NCBI GenBank assembly: GCA_027531565.1
Contig: JAPZSB010000007.1
Location: 682,001-746,000, forward strand
Reading direction: 5' to 3'
From: Beijerinckiaceae bacterium
GTDB taxonomy: Bacteria; Pseudomonadota; Alphaproteobacteria; Rhizobiales; Beijerinckiaceae
Length of the DNA stretch: 64,000 nucleotides
Part shown: positions 17,471-26,624 of the stretch, piece by piece
Layout: the number at the start of each line of letters is the position of its first letter
How positions within the stretch are numbered: the stretch's first letter is position 1
Program-made: the position numbers and the translations under genes
The notes under the pieces: generated by a model
The model's database searches: none
The model's input: the letters and a program-made list of their open reading frames with translations, nothing else
Told to the model about the DNA's origin: nothing

Positions 17471-18061
17471 ATGTCGAGAGAAGCCCCCCGCCCCATCCAG
17501 TCCATCGCCGTGTTCTGCGGCTCGAATACCGGCCTCGGCGAGACCTATATCGAGGCCGCGAGGGCCCTTGGCCAGGCAATCGGCACACGCGGGCTGACCC
17601 TCGTCTACGGCGGCACCAACAAGGGGCTGATGGGCCTGCTCGCCGATGCCACCCGCGCGGCAGGGGGGCGGACACATGGCGTGATCACGCAGCGCCTCGC
17701 CGATCGCGGCCACATGCACCCGGAGCTGGATGCCGGCGAAATCGTCGGCTCGATGCGGGCGCGGAAGGCGCGCATGGCCGAGCTGGCCGATGCTTTCATC
17801 GCCCTGCCCGGCGGGATCGGGACGCTCGAGGAGTTCATGGAGATCTGGACGCTGAACCAGCTCGGCGAGATCGACAAGCCGGCCGGCCTGCTCGATGTGG
17901 CGGGCTATTACCAGCCCTTCCTCGCCTTCATCGACCACATGATCGGCCAGCGTTTCCTGCCGCCGGAACATCGCAACGGCATCGTGGTCGAGCCCGAGCC
18001 GGGATTGCTGATCGACGGGCTGATCCGGTTCGAGAAGGTCACGGTTCCGAAGTGGATGTGA
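17471..18061 (+). CDS. LOG-family cytokinin riboside 5'-monophosphate phosphoribohydrolase
   Basis: 196-residue Rossmann-like protein of the TIGR00730 family, which hydrolyses nucleoside 5'-monophosphates such as AMP or cytokinin nucleotides to base and ribose 5-phosphate. Diagnostic are YGGTNKGLMG (about residue 45), the Arg-Lys pair MRARKARM and the PGGIGTLEEF motif near residue 115. The ATG at 17471 was preferred over an upstream TTG because SIAVFCGSNTG then sits at the usual position. Its end overlaps the convergent LysR gene by 23 bases. In many bacteria the true substrate is AMP; no cytokinin pathway is visible here. Confidence 0.92.
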   Translation: MSREAPRPIQSIAVFCGSNTGLGETYIEAARALGQAIGTRGLTLVYGGTNKGLMGLLADATRAAGGRTHGVITQRLADRGHMHPELDAGEIVGSMRARKARMAELADAFIALPGGIGTLEEFMEIWTLNQLGEIDKPAGLLDVAGYYQPFLAFIDHMIGQRFLPPEHRNGIVVEPEPGLLIDGLIRFEKVTVPKWM

Positions 18062-18962
18062 CCGGCGGGCCGGTGAACCGGCGGGCGAGCTGCTCGGCGA
18101 ATTTCGCAGCCGCCACCGGCAGGGCCCGGCCGCGGAGCTGCCCCATCGCCAGCCGCGCGGGCGGCATGTCGCGCAGGTCGACCGGGCGCGAGACAAGGCC
18201 ATGCCGTTCCTTCAGCGTGGCCGGCGCACCCACCTCGATCTGGAACGTGATGGCTGGCTCGAACCGGACATAGTTGCGCAGGAACTCGAAGGAATTCGAT
18301 TCGACCACTGCCTCGAACCGGAACGAACTCCGCGCCGTGGCCTCGTCCAGCAGCTGGCGCCCGCTATAGCTCCGATCCGGCAGGGCCAGCGGATAGACCG
18401 CGCAATCCCGCAACCGGAGGTTGCTCTGCCCGGCCAGGGGGTGATCGGCAGCCATGATCGCCACGACCCGCTGCTCGGCGGAAGCGAGAACCTGGAAATC
18501 CGCCATGACCGAAGGTCGGAACACCATGGCCAGATCGACCTCGAACTCGGCCAGCGCCCGCAGCGCATCGGCATGGTCCCGGACCTTCACGTTGAATTCG
18601 ACCAGCGGAAATTCATGCCGGTAGGCCGCAATGACGCTCGGCAGCAGCTCATAGGCCAAGGCCTGGCTGCAGGCGATCGACACCGTCCCGCGCCGGAAGC
18701 CGGAGAGATCCTCGATCTGCGAGCGGACGCGGCTCATGTCGGCCAACTGCGTCCGGATATGTCGGATCAGCAGCTCGCCGGCCGCATTGAGCCGGACACC
18801 GCGGGGCAGGCGTTCGAAAATCGGCGTGCCCAGCTCCTCCTCGATATCCTGGATGCGCCGGTTGAGCGCCGAGGCCGTGAGGTTGAGCCGCTCCGCCGCG
18901 CGCCGGATCGAACCGACCCGGGCCACCTCGTCGACGTAGTTCAGGAGGCGCAGATGCTTCAC
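18039..18962 (-). CDS. LysR-family regulator, probable activator of the cyclic-amide operon
   Basis: 307 residues: an N-terminal winged helix (residues 1-60, HTH at GSIRRAAERLNLTASALNRRIQ) and a periplasmic-binding-like effector domain (about 90-295). It is divergently transcribed from the receptor gene at 19069 with 106 bases between start codons, the classical arrangement for control of the neighbouring operon. Effector unknown, expected to be the transported compound or an intermediate. Confidence 0.9.
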   Translation of the reverse strand: MKHLRLLNYVDEVARVGSIRRAAERLNLTASALNRRIQDIEEELGTPIFERLPRGVRLNAAGELLIRHIRTQLADMSRVRSQIEDLSGFRRGTVSIACSQALAYELLPSVIAAYRHEFPLVEFNVKVRDHADALRALAEFEVDLAMVFRPSVMADFQVLASAEQRVVAIMAADHPLAGQSNLRLRDCAVYPLALPDRSYSGRQLLDEATARSSFRFEAVVESNSFEFLRNYVRFEPAITFQIEVGAPATLKERHGLVSRPVDLRDMPPARLAMGQLRGRALPVAAAKFAEQLARRFTGPPVTSTSEP

Positions 18963-19068
18963 AACCAGCTGCTCCTAGTGGTGCTTTTTTCGAACAGGTC
19001 TGGCAAGAAATAAGCAGAAGACGGCATCGGTCAACTGGCTGTAGCGTCCCCTCCGGTCTGAACAGGGG

Positions 19069-20142
19069 ATGGCTGACATGAAATCGGACACGGCAGGACG
19101 GATTTCGCGACGGACTTTCGGCCTCGGTCTTGGCGGTGCGGCATTGGCTGCCGGCCTGTCCCGACCGGCGCTCGCGCAATCCCTCACCAAGCTGAAAATG
19201 GTCCTGAACTGGCGCTACCAGGGGCCTCAGGGCTGGTTTTTCCTCGCCGAGGATCGCGGCTATTTCCGCGAAGCCGGGCTCGAGATCACGATGGATCAGG
19301 GGAATGGCTCCGGCGCCGCGGTCGGCGCGGTCGCCTCGGGCTCCTACGATCTCGGCTTCGGCGACATCAATGCGCTGATCCAGCTGGTGGCGAAGGGTCC
19401 GGCGGGCGGCAACACGCCGCTGGCGATTTCGGCACTCTACAACCGGCCGCCCTTCACCATCGCGGTGAAGGCGGATGGCCCGATCAAGACGCCGAAGGAT
19501 TTCGAGGGCCGCACGCTCGGCGGGCCGGCGAATGACGGCGCGCTGAAACTCTTCCCGGCCTTCGCCAAGCAGGTCGGCATCAACCTCGCCAAGGTGCAGA
19601 TCACCAACATGCAGCCGAACCTCCGTGAACAGATGCTCCAGCGCGGCCAGGTGGATGGCGTGTTCGGCTTCGTCAACACGATCCGCTTCTCGGCCAAGCT
19701 GGTCGGCATCAACCCGGACAAGGATTTCCGGTTCATCAATTATGGCGATTTCGGCATGGATCTCTATTCCAACGCGGTCATTGCCTCGCGGAAGCTGGTC
19801 AACGAGAACCCGGGCGCGTTGAAAGGACTGCTCGCGGCGATCAACAAGGGCCTGAAGGACACGCTGAAGGACCCCGATGCCGCGGTCGAGGCCGTGGCCA
19901 AGCGCGAACCGCTGATCAACAAGGTCGTCGAGAAGGAGCGCCTGCTTGCGACGCTGGCGGATGAGATGAGCCATCCCGAACTCCTAAAGCTGGGCCTTGG
20001 CGAAATCGACGATGCCCGTTTCGCCAAATCCATCGGGATTGTCGTCGAGGCGGATGGCCTGCCACGCAGCCCGGCGCCGGGCGAGATCTTCAGCCGCGCC
20101 TACCTGCCGCCAGCGGCTGACCGCATCACCAAGCTGATCTGA
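19069..20142 (+). CDS. ABC transporter receptor, NMT1/THI5-like (NitT/TauT class), Tat-exported
   Basis: 357-residue periplasmic receptor. Tat signal ISRRTFGLGLGG with an Ala-rich core ends near ALAQS (about residue 36). The mature part has the family start LNWRYQGPQGWFFLAEDRGYF and the segment GDINALIQL. First gene of the LysR-controlled operon. It is clearly paralogous to the receptor at 24119 (shared W-x-YQG, DQGxGS, ASGxYDxGFGD-type blocks) but uses Tat rather than Sec export. Family members bind pyrimidine-like or other small nitrogenous ligands. An in-frame ATG at 19078 is an alternative start. Confidence 0.9.
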   Translation: MADMKSDTAGRISRRTFGLGLGGAALAAGLSRPALAQSLTKLKMVLNWRYQGPQGWFFLAEDRGYFREAGLEITMDQGNGSGAAVGAVASGSYDLGFGDINALIQLVAKGPAGGNTPLAISALYNRPPFTIAVKADGPIKTPKDFEGRTLGGPANDGALKLFPAFAKQVGINLAKVQITNMQPNLREQMLQRGQVDGVFGFVNTIRFSAKLVGINPDKDFRFINYGDFGMDLYSNAVIASRKLVNENPGALKGLLAAINKGLKDTLKDPDAAVEAVAKREPLINKVVEKERLLATLADEMSHPELLKLGLGEIDDARFAKSIGIVVEADGLPRSPAPGEIFSRAYLPPAADRITKLI

Positions 20143-20157
20143 GCCGGAAGCGCGATC

Positions 20158-20952
20158 ATGGACCTGAAACTGAAAGACCGGGTGGTGGTCATCACCGGCC
20201 CCGCCAAGGGCATGGGCGCAGCCATCACCCGCGCCTTCGCTGCGGAAGGCAGCCGGCTGGCGCTGCTCGGGCGGGACATCGCCGCCATCGAGCCGGTTGC
20301 CGCCGATGTGCGGGCGAGGGGCGCCGAAGCGATCGTGATCGCCTGCGACATCACGAAGGGCGCGGAATGCGATGCGGCGATCGCGGAGACGAAGGCAGCC
20401 TATGGCGGGCGTGTCGATGTGCTGGTCAATGTGGCCGGTGGCTCCGGCCCGATCGGCAAGACGGGCTGGGAGACGACGGAAGCCGAATTCGACGAGATCG
20501 TCGATCTCAATATGCGCGGCTGCTTCAACACGATGCGGGCCTGCCTGCCGACGATGATCGACCAGCGCGATGGCAAGATCGTCAATGTGGGCGGAACCTT
20601 CGGGATGCGCGGCCGCGCTGGCCGCATGGCCTATTCCGCCTCGAAATGGGGCCTGCGCGGCATCACCAAGAGCTTCGCGCTGGAAGCGGGGCCTTACAAT
20701 ATCAACGTGAATTGCGTTGCGCCCGGCATGGTCGACGGCCCGCGCTTCCGCGGCAAGGTCGTGCCGGAAATGGCGGCGCGGCTGGGGATCACGGAAGAGC
20801 AGGCGGTCCAGAAGCATGCGGCCGACTATGCGCTGCGCCGCGTCTCGACCGACGAGGACGTGGCCCATGCCTGCCTGTTCCTTGCCTCCGAGGTTTCCCG
20901 CCAGATCAGCGGCGTCGACCTGCCGGTCGATGGCGGCTGGGCCATGCTGTGA
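20158..20952 (+). CDS. SDR-family oxidoreductase in the cyclic-amide operon
   Basis: 264-residue short-chain dehydrogenase with TGPAKGMG in place of TGxxxGxG (residues 12-19), NVAGGSG, a catalytic Tyr-Lys in YSASKWG and the C-terminal DVAHACLFLASEVSRQISG typical of classical SDRs. The catalytic Ser position reads NVGGTFG (Gly-Thr instead of Ser), a departure to note. Arg after the second strand (LLGRD) favours NADP(H). It is 15 bases after the receptor gene and 7 before the dihydroorotase-like gene. Role likely reduction or oxidation of a pathway intermediate. Confidence 0.87.
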   Translation: MDLKLKDRVVVITGPAKGMGAAITRAFAAEGSRLALLGRDIAAIEPVAADVRARGAEAIVIACDITKGAECDAAIAETKAAYGGRVDVLVNVAGGSGPIGKTGWETTEAEFDEIVDLNMRGCFNTMRACLPTMIDQRDGKIVNVGGTFGMRGRAGRMAYSASKWGLRGITKSFALEAGPYNINVNCVAPGMVDGPRFRGKVVPEMAARLGITEEQAVQKHAADYALRRVSTDEDVAHACLFLASEVSRQISGVDLPVDGGWAML

Positions 20953-20959
20953 GGCTGCG

Positions 20960-22414
20960 ATGAGCACGGAACCCTTCCTGGCCGATCTCGTCCTGACCGG
21001 CGGCACCATTGTCAACGGCATGACGCGCTACCGCGCCGATATCGCCATCAAGGACGGCCTGATCGCGCTGGTCGGCGAGCCCGGGGCCATGCCGGCGGCC
21101 CGCGAGGTTGTCGATGTGAGCGGGAAATTCCTGCTGCCGGGCGCGATCGATGTGCATGTCCATTTTCGCGAGCCGGGCTACACCCACAAGGAAGACTGGC
21201 GGACCGGCAGCGCCGCCGCCGCGATGGGCGGGACAACAACCGTCTTCGAGATGCCGAACACCCATCCGCCGACGCGCTCGGTCAAGGAGTTGCGCCAGAA
21301 GCAGGAGGCGGCCGGGAAGTCGCATGTCGATTTCGGCATTTACGGCCTGCTCGCCGAGGACAATATCGACGAGCTGCAGGGGCTGATCGATGGCGGCGTG
21401 AACGCTTTCAAGTGCTTCATGGGCAACACCTTCGGCAACCTGCCCTCGCCCTCGACGGGGGCCATGCTCGAAGGCTTCGAGATCATCGCGCCGTCCGGAC
21501 TGCGGATCTCGCTCCATGCCGAGACGGCCTCGATCATGGCCTGGCGCCAGAAAAGGCTGATGGAAGCCGGGCGGAACGACCCACTCGCCCATATTGCCGC
21601 CCGGCCTGCCATCGTGGCGGCAGAGGCGGTGAGCCGCGCGGCGGAACTCGCCGAATGGACCGGCGCGCGGGTCCATGTTCTTCATATTTCCTCGGCGGCG
21701 GAGTTGCGCCCGCTGGCTGATGCCAAGGCACGCGGTGTCGAGATCACCGGCGAGACCTGCCCCTGCTACCTGCTGCTCGACAGCCGCGACTATGCGCGGC
21801 TCGGCTCGGTGATCCGCGTCAACCCGCCGGTGCGGGAGGCGAGCGATTCCGCCGCGATCTGGCAGGCGCTGCAGAGCGGCGTTGTCGACATGATCGCCAC
21901 CGACCATGCACCGCACACGCCGGAAGAAAAGACGAAGGCGGTGATCTGGGAGGCGGATTGCGGCTTCCCCGGCGTCGAGACGCAGATGCCGCTGATGCTG
22001 AACGAAGTGGCAAAGGGGCGCATCACGCTTGAGCATTATGTGAAAATCTCGGCCGAGAACCCGGCCCGGGCCTTCGGCCTCTGGCCGGCCAAGGGGCGGA
22101 TCGAAGCCGGCGCCCATGCGGATATCGCCGTGGTCGATCTCGAGCGGACCGAGACGATCAGGGCCGCCGGACTGCATTCGCGCGGCAAGATCACCCCGTT
22201 CGAAGGGGTCGAGGTGACGGGCCTTCCCATCCATACGCTGGTCCGCGGGCGTTTCGTCCAGCGCGACCGCCGCCTCGTCGAGGAAACCAGCGGCTGGGGC
22301 CGGCAGGTCACCGGTATCCAGCGGATGCCGCCGGCCCGCCCGCGCAACATTGACCAGACCTTGGCCGCAGTCTTGCGAGGGCCAGTCAGGACCAGCCCGG
22401 GAGGCGCCTCATGA
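20960..22414 (+). CDS. Dihydroorotase/allantoinase-like cyclic amidohydrolase 1
   Basis: 484-residue binuclear-metal hydrolase of the hydantoinase-dihydroorotase-allantoinase group. Visible metal ligands are HVHFRE (about residues 64-66), the Lys expected to be carbamylated in NAFKCFMG, His in LHAET, His in VLHISS and Asp in ATDHAPH. The usual TCPHY is TCPCY here, a departure from the paralogue at 29077. The ATG at 20960 follows the SDR stop by 7 bases, and its end overlaps the ATPase start (ATGA). It likely opens a cyclic ureide or imide ring; the true ring is unknown, and a role in pyrimidine biosynthesis is unlikely given the context. Confidence 0.9.
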   Translation: MSTEPFLADLVLTGGTIVNGMTRYRADIAIKDGLIALVGEPGAMPAAREVVDVSGKFLLPGAIDVHVHFREPGYTHKEDWRTGSAAAAMGGTTTVFEMPNTHPPTRSVKELRQKQEAAGKSHVDFGIYGLLAEDNIDELQGLIDGGVNAFKCFMGNTFGNLPSPSTGAMLEGFEIIAPSGLRISLHAETASIMAWRQKRLMEAGRNDPLAHIAARPAIVAAEAVSRAAELAEWTGARVHVLHISSAAELRPLADAKARGVEITGETCPCYLLLDSRDYARLGSVIRVNPPVREASDSAAIWQALQSGVVDMIATDHAPHTPEEKTKAVIWEADCGFPGVETQMPLMLNEVAKGRITLEHYVKISAENPARAFGLWPAKGRIEAGAHADIAVVDLERTETIRAAGLHSRGKITPFEGVEVTGLPIHTLVRGRFVQRDRRLVEETSGWGRQVTGIQRMPPARPRNIDQTLAAVLRGPVRTSPGGAS

Positions 22415-23283
22415 ATGCCCAGCTCCGACCCGCCGAAGCCGGCGGCGGGGCGGTTCCGACCGCCCCGTTCATCGAATTCGAGAATGCCTCGATCACCTAT
22501 GGCAAGGGCGCGCGCGCCGTGCAGGCGCTGGCCCCGACCTCGCTGAAGATCGCCGAGGGTGAGTTCGTGGCGCTGGTCGGGCCATCCGGCTGCGGCAAGT
22601 CAACCATCCTGAAAATGGTCGGCGAGTTGCTGAAGCCGAGCACGGGCTTCGTCTTCGTGGCCGGGCGAGAGATCGGTGCGAACCCGATCCGGATCGGCAT
22701 GGCCTACCAGAACCCGACCCTGCTGCCATGGCTCAATATCCGCGACAACGTGATGTTGCCGCTGAAGATCGTGCCGCCTTTCCGGCAGGGCTTCCGGGCC
22801 AAGCGCAACAGCGAGTTCCGGGACCGGGTCGAGACCCTGCTGAAGCAGGTCGGGCTGGCCGGCTTCGCCGAAAAATTCCCGTTCCAGCTTTCCGGCGGGA
22901 TGATGCAGCGCGCCAATCTCTGCCGTGCCCTCGTGCATGACCCCGACCTGCTGCTGCTCGACGAGCCGTTCGGTGCGCTGGACCAGTTCACCCGCGAGGA
23001 GCTCTGGGCGGTCATGCAGGATCTCTGGCTGTCGAAGAAGCTGACGGTCATCCTCGTCACGCATGACCTGCGCGAGGCGGCCTATCTCGCCAGCCGGATC
23101 TGCGTGATGAGCGCGCGGCCGGGCCGGATCCTGGACGACCAGATCGTCGAGCTTCCGCGCCCGCGCACGATCGACATGACCTTCCAGCCCGATTTCGTCG
23201 AACTGAACCAGAAGCTGCGCGCGATGATCGTCGGCGCGCGGGGCGGGACCGGCATTGTCAGCCATCCGCCCGGCGCGGCCTGA
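22411..23283 (+). CDS. ABC transporter ATPase (NitT/TauT class)
   Basis: 290-residue nucleotide-binding subunit energising uptake. Walker A GPSGCGKST (about residues 56-64), Q-loop in AYQNPTLLPW, signature LSGGMMQR (about 165), Walker B LLLLDEPFGALD and switch His in LVTHDLREA. Start overlaps the preceding stop by four bases, implying translational coupling. It serves a single permease gene downstream, so the functional transporter is a homodimer of both subunits. N-terminal 25 residues are a low-complexity extension. Confidence 0.94.
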   Translation: MNAQLRPAEAGGGAVPTAPFIEFENASITYGKGARAVQALAPTSLKIAEGEFVALVGPSGCGKSTILKMVGELLKPSTGFVFVAGREIGANPIRIGMAYQNPTLLPWLNIRDNVMLPLKIVPPFRQGFRAKRNSEFRDRVETLLKQVGLAGFAEKFPFQLSGGMMQRANLCRALVHDPDLLLLDEPFGALDQFTREELWAVMQDLWLSKKLTVILVTHDLREAAYLASRICVMSARPGRILDDQIVELPRPRTIDMTFQPDFVELNQKLRAMIVGARGGTGIVSHPPGAA

Positions 23284-23294
23284 GGAGGAACCCG

Positions 23295-24077
23295 ATGGAA
23301 CGGATTCTCGACACCCTGCGGGAGAAAGGCGCCTCGACCGCGCTGATCCTCGGCTTTTTCGTGGCCTGGGAGCTGTTCTGCCTCGTGGCGAACATCTCCG
23401 ACATCCTGCTGCCACGCCCGACCCAGATCGTGGCGGCGCTGGTGAAATTCTGGCCGGCGATCTGGCCGCATACCTACCAGACGCTCTACACCACGCTGGT
23501 CGGGTTCAGCATCGGCGTCGTGATCGGGCTGTTCCTCGGCGTGCTGATCGGCTCGTCCAGGCTCGCCTACGACACCGCCTACCCGCTGCTGGTCGGGTTC
23601 TCGTCGATCCCCAAGGTCGCGGTCGTGCCGATCTTCGTGCTCTGGTACGGGGCGGGCACGGTGCCGGCCATCCTCACCGCGATGATCATCTGCATCTTCC
23701 CGATCGTGGTGAATGTCGCCACCGGGATCGCCACGGTCGAGCCCGAACTCGAGGATGTGATGAAGACGCTGAAGGCGTCGAAGCTCGACATTCTCTGGAA
23801 TGTCAGCCTGCCGCGCTCGATGCCCTATTTCTTCGCCGCACTGAAAGTGGCGATCACCCTCGCCTTCGTCGGCTCGGTCGTGGCCGAGACCGTCGCCTCG
23901 AACCGGGGCATCGGCAACATGATGATGATCGCCTCGTCGAGCTTCAACGTGCCTCTGGTCTTTGCCGGCCTGTTCGTTCTCGCGGGGCTGGGCGTCACGC
24001 TCTACGTCCTGTTCTCGCTGATCGAACACCGCGTCACCGGTTGGGCCCACCGAAAGACCGATCTCGCCTCCCCCTGA
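23295..24077 (+). CDS. ABC transporter permease (NitT/TauT class)
   Basis: 260-residue inner-membrane permease with about six helices. The cytoplasmic EAA-type loop is seen at ELEDVMKTLKASKLDILWNVSLP (about residues 150-172), where it contacts the ATPase. Eleven bases after the ATPase gene with AGGAGG upstream. Homologous to SsuC/TauC/ThiX-type permeases. Forms the channel for ligands delivered by one or both receptors of the operon. Confidence 0.93.
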   Translation: MERILDTLREKGASTALILGFFVAWELFCLVANISDILLPRPTQIVAALVKFWPAIWPHTYQTLYTTLVGFSIGVVIGLFLGVLIGSSRLAYDTAYPLLVGFSSIPKVAVVPIFVLWYGAGTVPAILTAMIICIFPIVVNVATGIATVEPELEDVMKTLKASKLDILWNVSLPRSMPYFFAALKVAITLAFVGSVVAETVASNRGIGNMMMIASSSFNVPLVFAGLFVLAGLGVTLYVLFSLIEHRVTGWAHRKTDLASP

Positions 24078-24118
24078 AAGACCTCGCCCTCTCTCCCACC
24101 TGATCCAAGGAGATTTCC

Positions 24119-25162
24119 ATGCGTCGCCTTTTCCTCAAGACCGCCCTTGCAACCCTCGCCGCTGCCACCTTCGGGCTCGCCGCACCGGCCGTGGCCCAGA
24201 GCCCGACCAAGATCCGCTTCACGCTCGACTGGAAATACCAGGGCGTCCATTCGTGGTATTTCTATGCCAAGGAGAAGGGCTATTTCGCCGCCGAAGGCCT
24301 CGATGTCACGATCGATCAGGGCGAAGGCTCGGCCGCCACTGTCACGCGGATCATGTCCGGCGCCTATGATGCCGGGTTCGGTGACATGAACGCCATCATC
24401 CAGCAGGCCGTGAACAAGCCGGGCGAAGCGCCGGTCATGGTCTACATGATCTACAACAAGGCGCCCTTCGCGATCATCCACAAGGCCGACAGCCCGATCA
24501 AGACGCTGAAGGACCTCGAAGGCCGCAAGCTGACCTCGCCGGCCGGCTCGGCCACGCACCGGCTTTTCCCGATCTTCGCCAAGCTGAACGGGCTCGATGC
24601 GAGCAAGGTCGAGGTGGTGAATATCGCCCCGTCGGTCCAGGAGATGATGATGGTGCAGGGCCAGGTCGATGGTGGCTTCGTCTTCACCGTGACCTCCTAC
24701 ATGAACCTGATCGGCATGCGGCTGAACCCGGACAAGGACTACAAGTTCATCATGTATTCCGATCACGGCATCGAGGCCTATTCGAACGGCGTGATGGTGT
24801 CGCAGAAGATGATCCGCGAGAATCCGAAGGCCGTGGCCGGGCTGGTACGCGCCGTGAACCGCGCGATGCTCGAACTGACCGCGAACCCGGCCGAAGCCGG
24901 CAAGGTGATGGCCCGGGTCGAGCCGACGGTGAACCCGGAGATCGAAGCGAAGCGCGTCGAGTTCACCTATCGCGCGCATATGTTCACGCCGGAAACCGAC
25001 AGGATCGGCGCGGGCGACGTTTCCGACGAGCGGATGGGCAAGGCGATCGCGCAGATCGTCGAGGCCTTCGGCCTGCCCAAGGCGCCGACCATGGCGGAAG
25101 TGTTCAACCGTTCCTTCCTGCCGCCGCTGGCCGAGCGCAAGCTCGCCGCCCCGAAGAGCTGA
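24119..25162 (+). CDS. ABC transporter receptor, second paralogue, Sec-exported
   Basis: 347-residue NMT1/THI5-like receptor with a Sec signal peptide (residues 1-27, [19 protein letters not shown]; no twin Arg). Mature start [21 protein letters not shown] closely parallels the receptor at 19069. AAGGAG lies just upstream of the ATG. Having two receptors for one permease and ATPase suggests two related ligands or high- and low-affinity capture. The gene separates transporter genes from the second block of hydrolases. Confidence 0.92.
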   Translation: MRRLFLKTALATLAAATFGLAAPAVAQSPTKIRFTLDWKYQGVHSWYFYAKEKGYFAAEGLDVTIDQGEGSAATVTRIMSGAYDAGFGDMNAIIQQAVNKPGEAPVMVYMIYNKAPFAIIHKADSPIKTLKDLEGRKLTSPAGSATHRLFPIFAKLNGLDASKVEVVNIAPSVQEMMMVQGQVDGGFVFTVTSYMNLIGMRLNPDKDYKFIMYSDHGIEAYSNGVMVSQKMIRENPKAVAGLVRAVNRAMLELTANPAEAGKVMARVEPTVNPEIEAKRVEFTYRAHMFTPETDRIGAGDVSDERMGKAIAQIVEAFGLPKAPTMAEVFNRSFLPPLAERKLAAPKS

Positions 25163-25171
25163 GGTCGGGGG

Positions 25172-26620
25172 ATGCCGGCCATGGCTGCCCCGCGCGAGAT
25201 TGCCGCCCGCCACGGGGTCGACGCACGGGGCGGCTTTGCTGACCGCCGGCTGATACTGGCGGAGGGGCGGATCCAGGCCATCGACGCCGCACCGGAAACG
25301 CCGGCGGATATCGTTGTCCTCCCGGCTCTGGCCAATGCGCATGACCATGCCCGGCCACTCCGTACGAGCTCGATCGGCGGCTTCGGCAGGCCGCTGGAAA
25401 TCTGGCTGCACCGGCTGGCGCTGATGGTGCCGGTCGAGCCCTACCTCGCCGCGGTGGCGCCGCTCGCCCGGGCGGCGCTGGGCGGGCAGGGCAGCGTCAT
25501 GGTCCATGCCACGCGGGCGATGGGCCTGACCGACCTGCCGACCGAGGCCCGGGAGATTGCCCGCGCTGCCCGGGATGTCGGCGTGCGGATCGCCTACGGG
25601 ATCGGCCTGCGCGACCAGAACCCGCTTGTCTATGGGGATCCTGCCGGCGTGCTGGGCGCCCTCGGCCCGGCTGAACGCGAGGCCATCGGCCAGCGCTTCC
25701 TCGGGCCGGTACCTCCGATCGGCGAGCAGCTTGCCCAGGTCGATGCCGTGGCCGAAGCGGTCGGCGGGCCGATGGTCGATGTGCAATACGGGCCGAACGG
25801 GCCACAATGGTGTTCCGAGGCGATGTGGGAAGCCATTGCCGAAGCGTCCGCCCGCACGGGCCGGCGCGTGACCACGCATCTCTTCGAGACGAAATACCAG
25901 CGGGAATGGGCCGACCGGAACTATCCCGGCGGGCTTGTCCGGCGCTGGAAGGAGATCGGCCTGCTCTCGCCGCGGCTGACCGTGGCGCATTGCGTCTGGG
26001 CACGGCCGGACGAGCTGGAGATGATCGCCGAGGCCGGCTGTGTCATCGCCACCAACGCCTCCTCGAACCTTGCCCTGCGCTCCGGGATTGCCCCGGTGGC
26101 GGAGATGCTCCGGCGCGGCTGCCGTGTGGCGCTTGGCATAGACGGGCAGGCCTTCGACGAGGATGACGACGCCCTGCGCGAGATGCGGCTGCTCTGGTCG
26201 CTCCATGCGGGATGGGGTTTTGACACGGAACTGGCCCCGGCCGATATCCTGCGGATGGCGCTCGAGAATGGCCGCATCGCCATCGGCGCGCCGGAGGGCG
26301 GCGTGCTCGCCGAAGGTGCTGCCGCCGATCTCGTGCTGGTCGACCGGGCGGCACTCGATGACGATGCGCTGATGCCGGTCGATCCGCTCGACCTGATGTT
26401 CGCGCGGGCCAACCGCAGCCATATCCGCGAGGTGATCGTGGCCGGGCGCACCATCGTCAGCCGCGGCCGCGTGGTCGGGGTGGATCTCGAGGCTGCGCAT
26501 CGGGAACTTCGCGCGGCCTATCGTGCGGGCATGGCCAGCCGTCAGGAATTTGCCGCCGCCCTGCCCGCCTTCGAGACGGCCGTGCGGGGGCATTACCTGC
26601 AGCGCCTCGGTTGCTGCTGA
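25172..26620 (+). CDS. Amidohydrolase, ATZ/TRZ-cytosine-deaminase-like
   Basis: 482-residue hydrolase or deaminase of the amidohydrolase superfamily, mononuclear-metal type. Ligands seen: HDH in ANAHDHARPL (about residues 55-57, in place of HxH), His in TTHLFETKY, His in VAHCVWARPDE and Asp in LGIDGQAFDEDDDAL. NASSNLALRSGIAP is the typical deaminase substrate loop. It starts 10 bases after the receptor gene (alternative ATG at 25181). Likely deaminates or hydrolyses a ring C-N bond of the imported compound. It belongs to a different branch from the two dihydroorotase-like enzymes in this operon. Confidence 0.88.
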   Translation: MPAMAAPREIAARHGVDARGGFADRRLILAEGRIQAIDAAPETPADIVVLPALANAHDHARPLRTSSIGGFGRPLEIWLHRLALMVPVEPYLAAVAPLARAALGGQGSVMVHATRAMGLTDLPTEAREIARAARDVGVRIAYGIGLRDQNPLVYGDPAGVLGALGPAEREAIGQRFLGPVPPIGEQLAQVDAVAEAVGGPMVDVQYGPNGPQWCSEAMWEAIAEASARTGRRVTTHLFETKYQREWADRNYPGGLVRRWKEIGLLSPRLTVAHCVWARPDELEMIAEAGCVIATNASSNLALRSGIAPVAEMLRRGCRVALGIDGQAFDEDDDALREMRLLWSLHAGWGFDTELAPADILRMALENGRIAIGAPEGGVLAEGAAADLVLVDRAALDDDALMPVDPLDLMFARANRSHIREVIVAGRTIVSRGRVVGVDLEAAHRELRAAYRAGMASRQEFAAALPAFETAVRGHYLQRLGCC

Positions 26621-26624
26621 GCCG

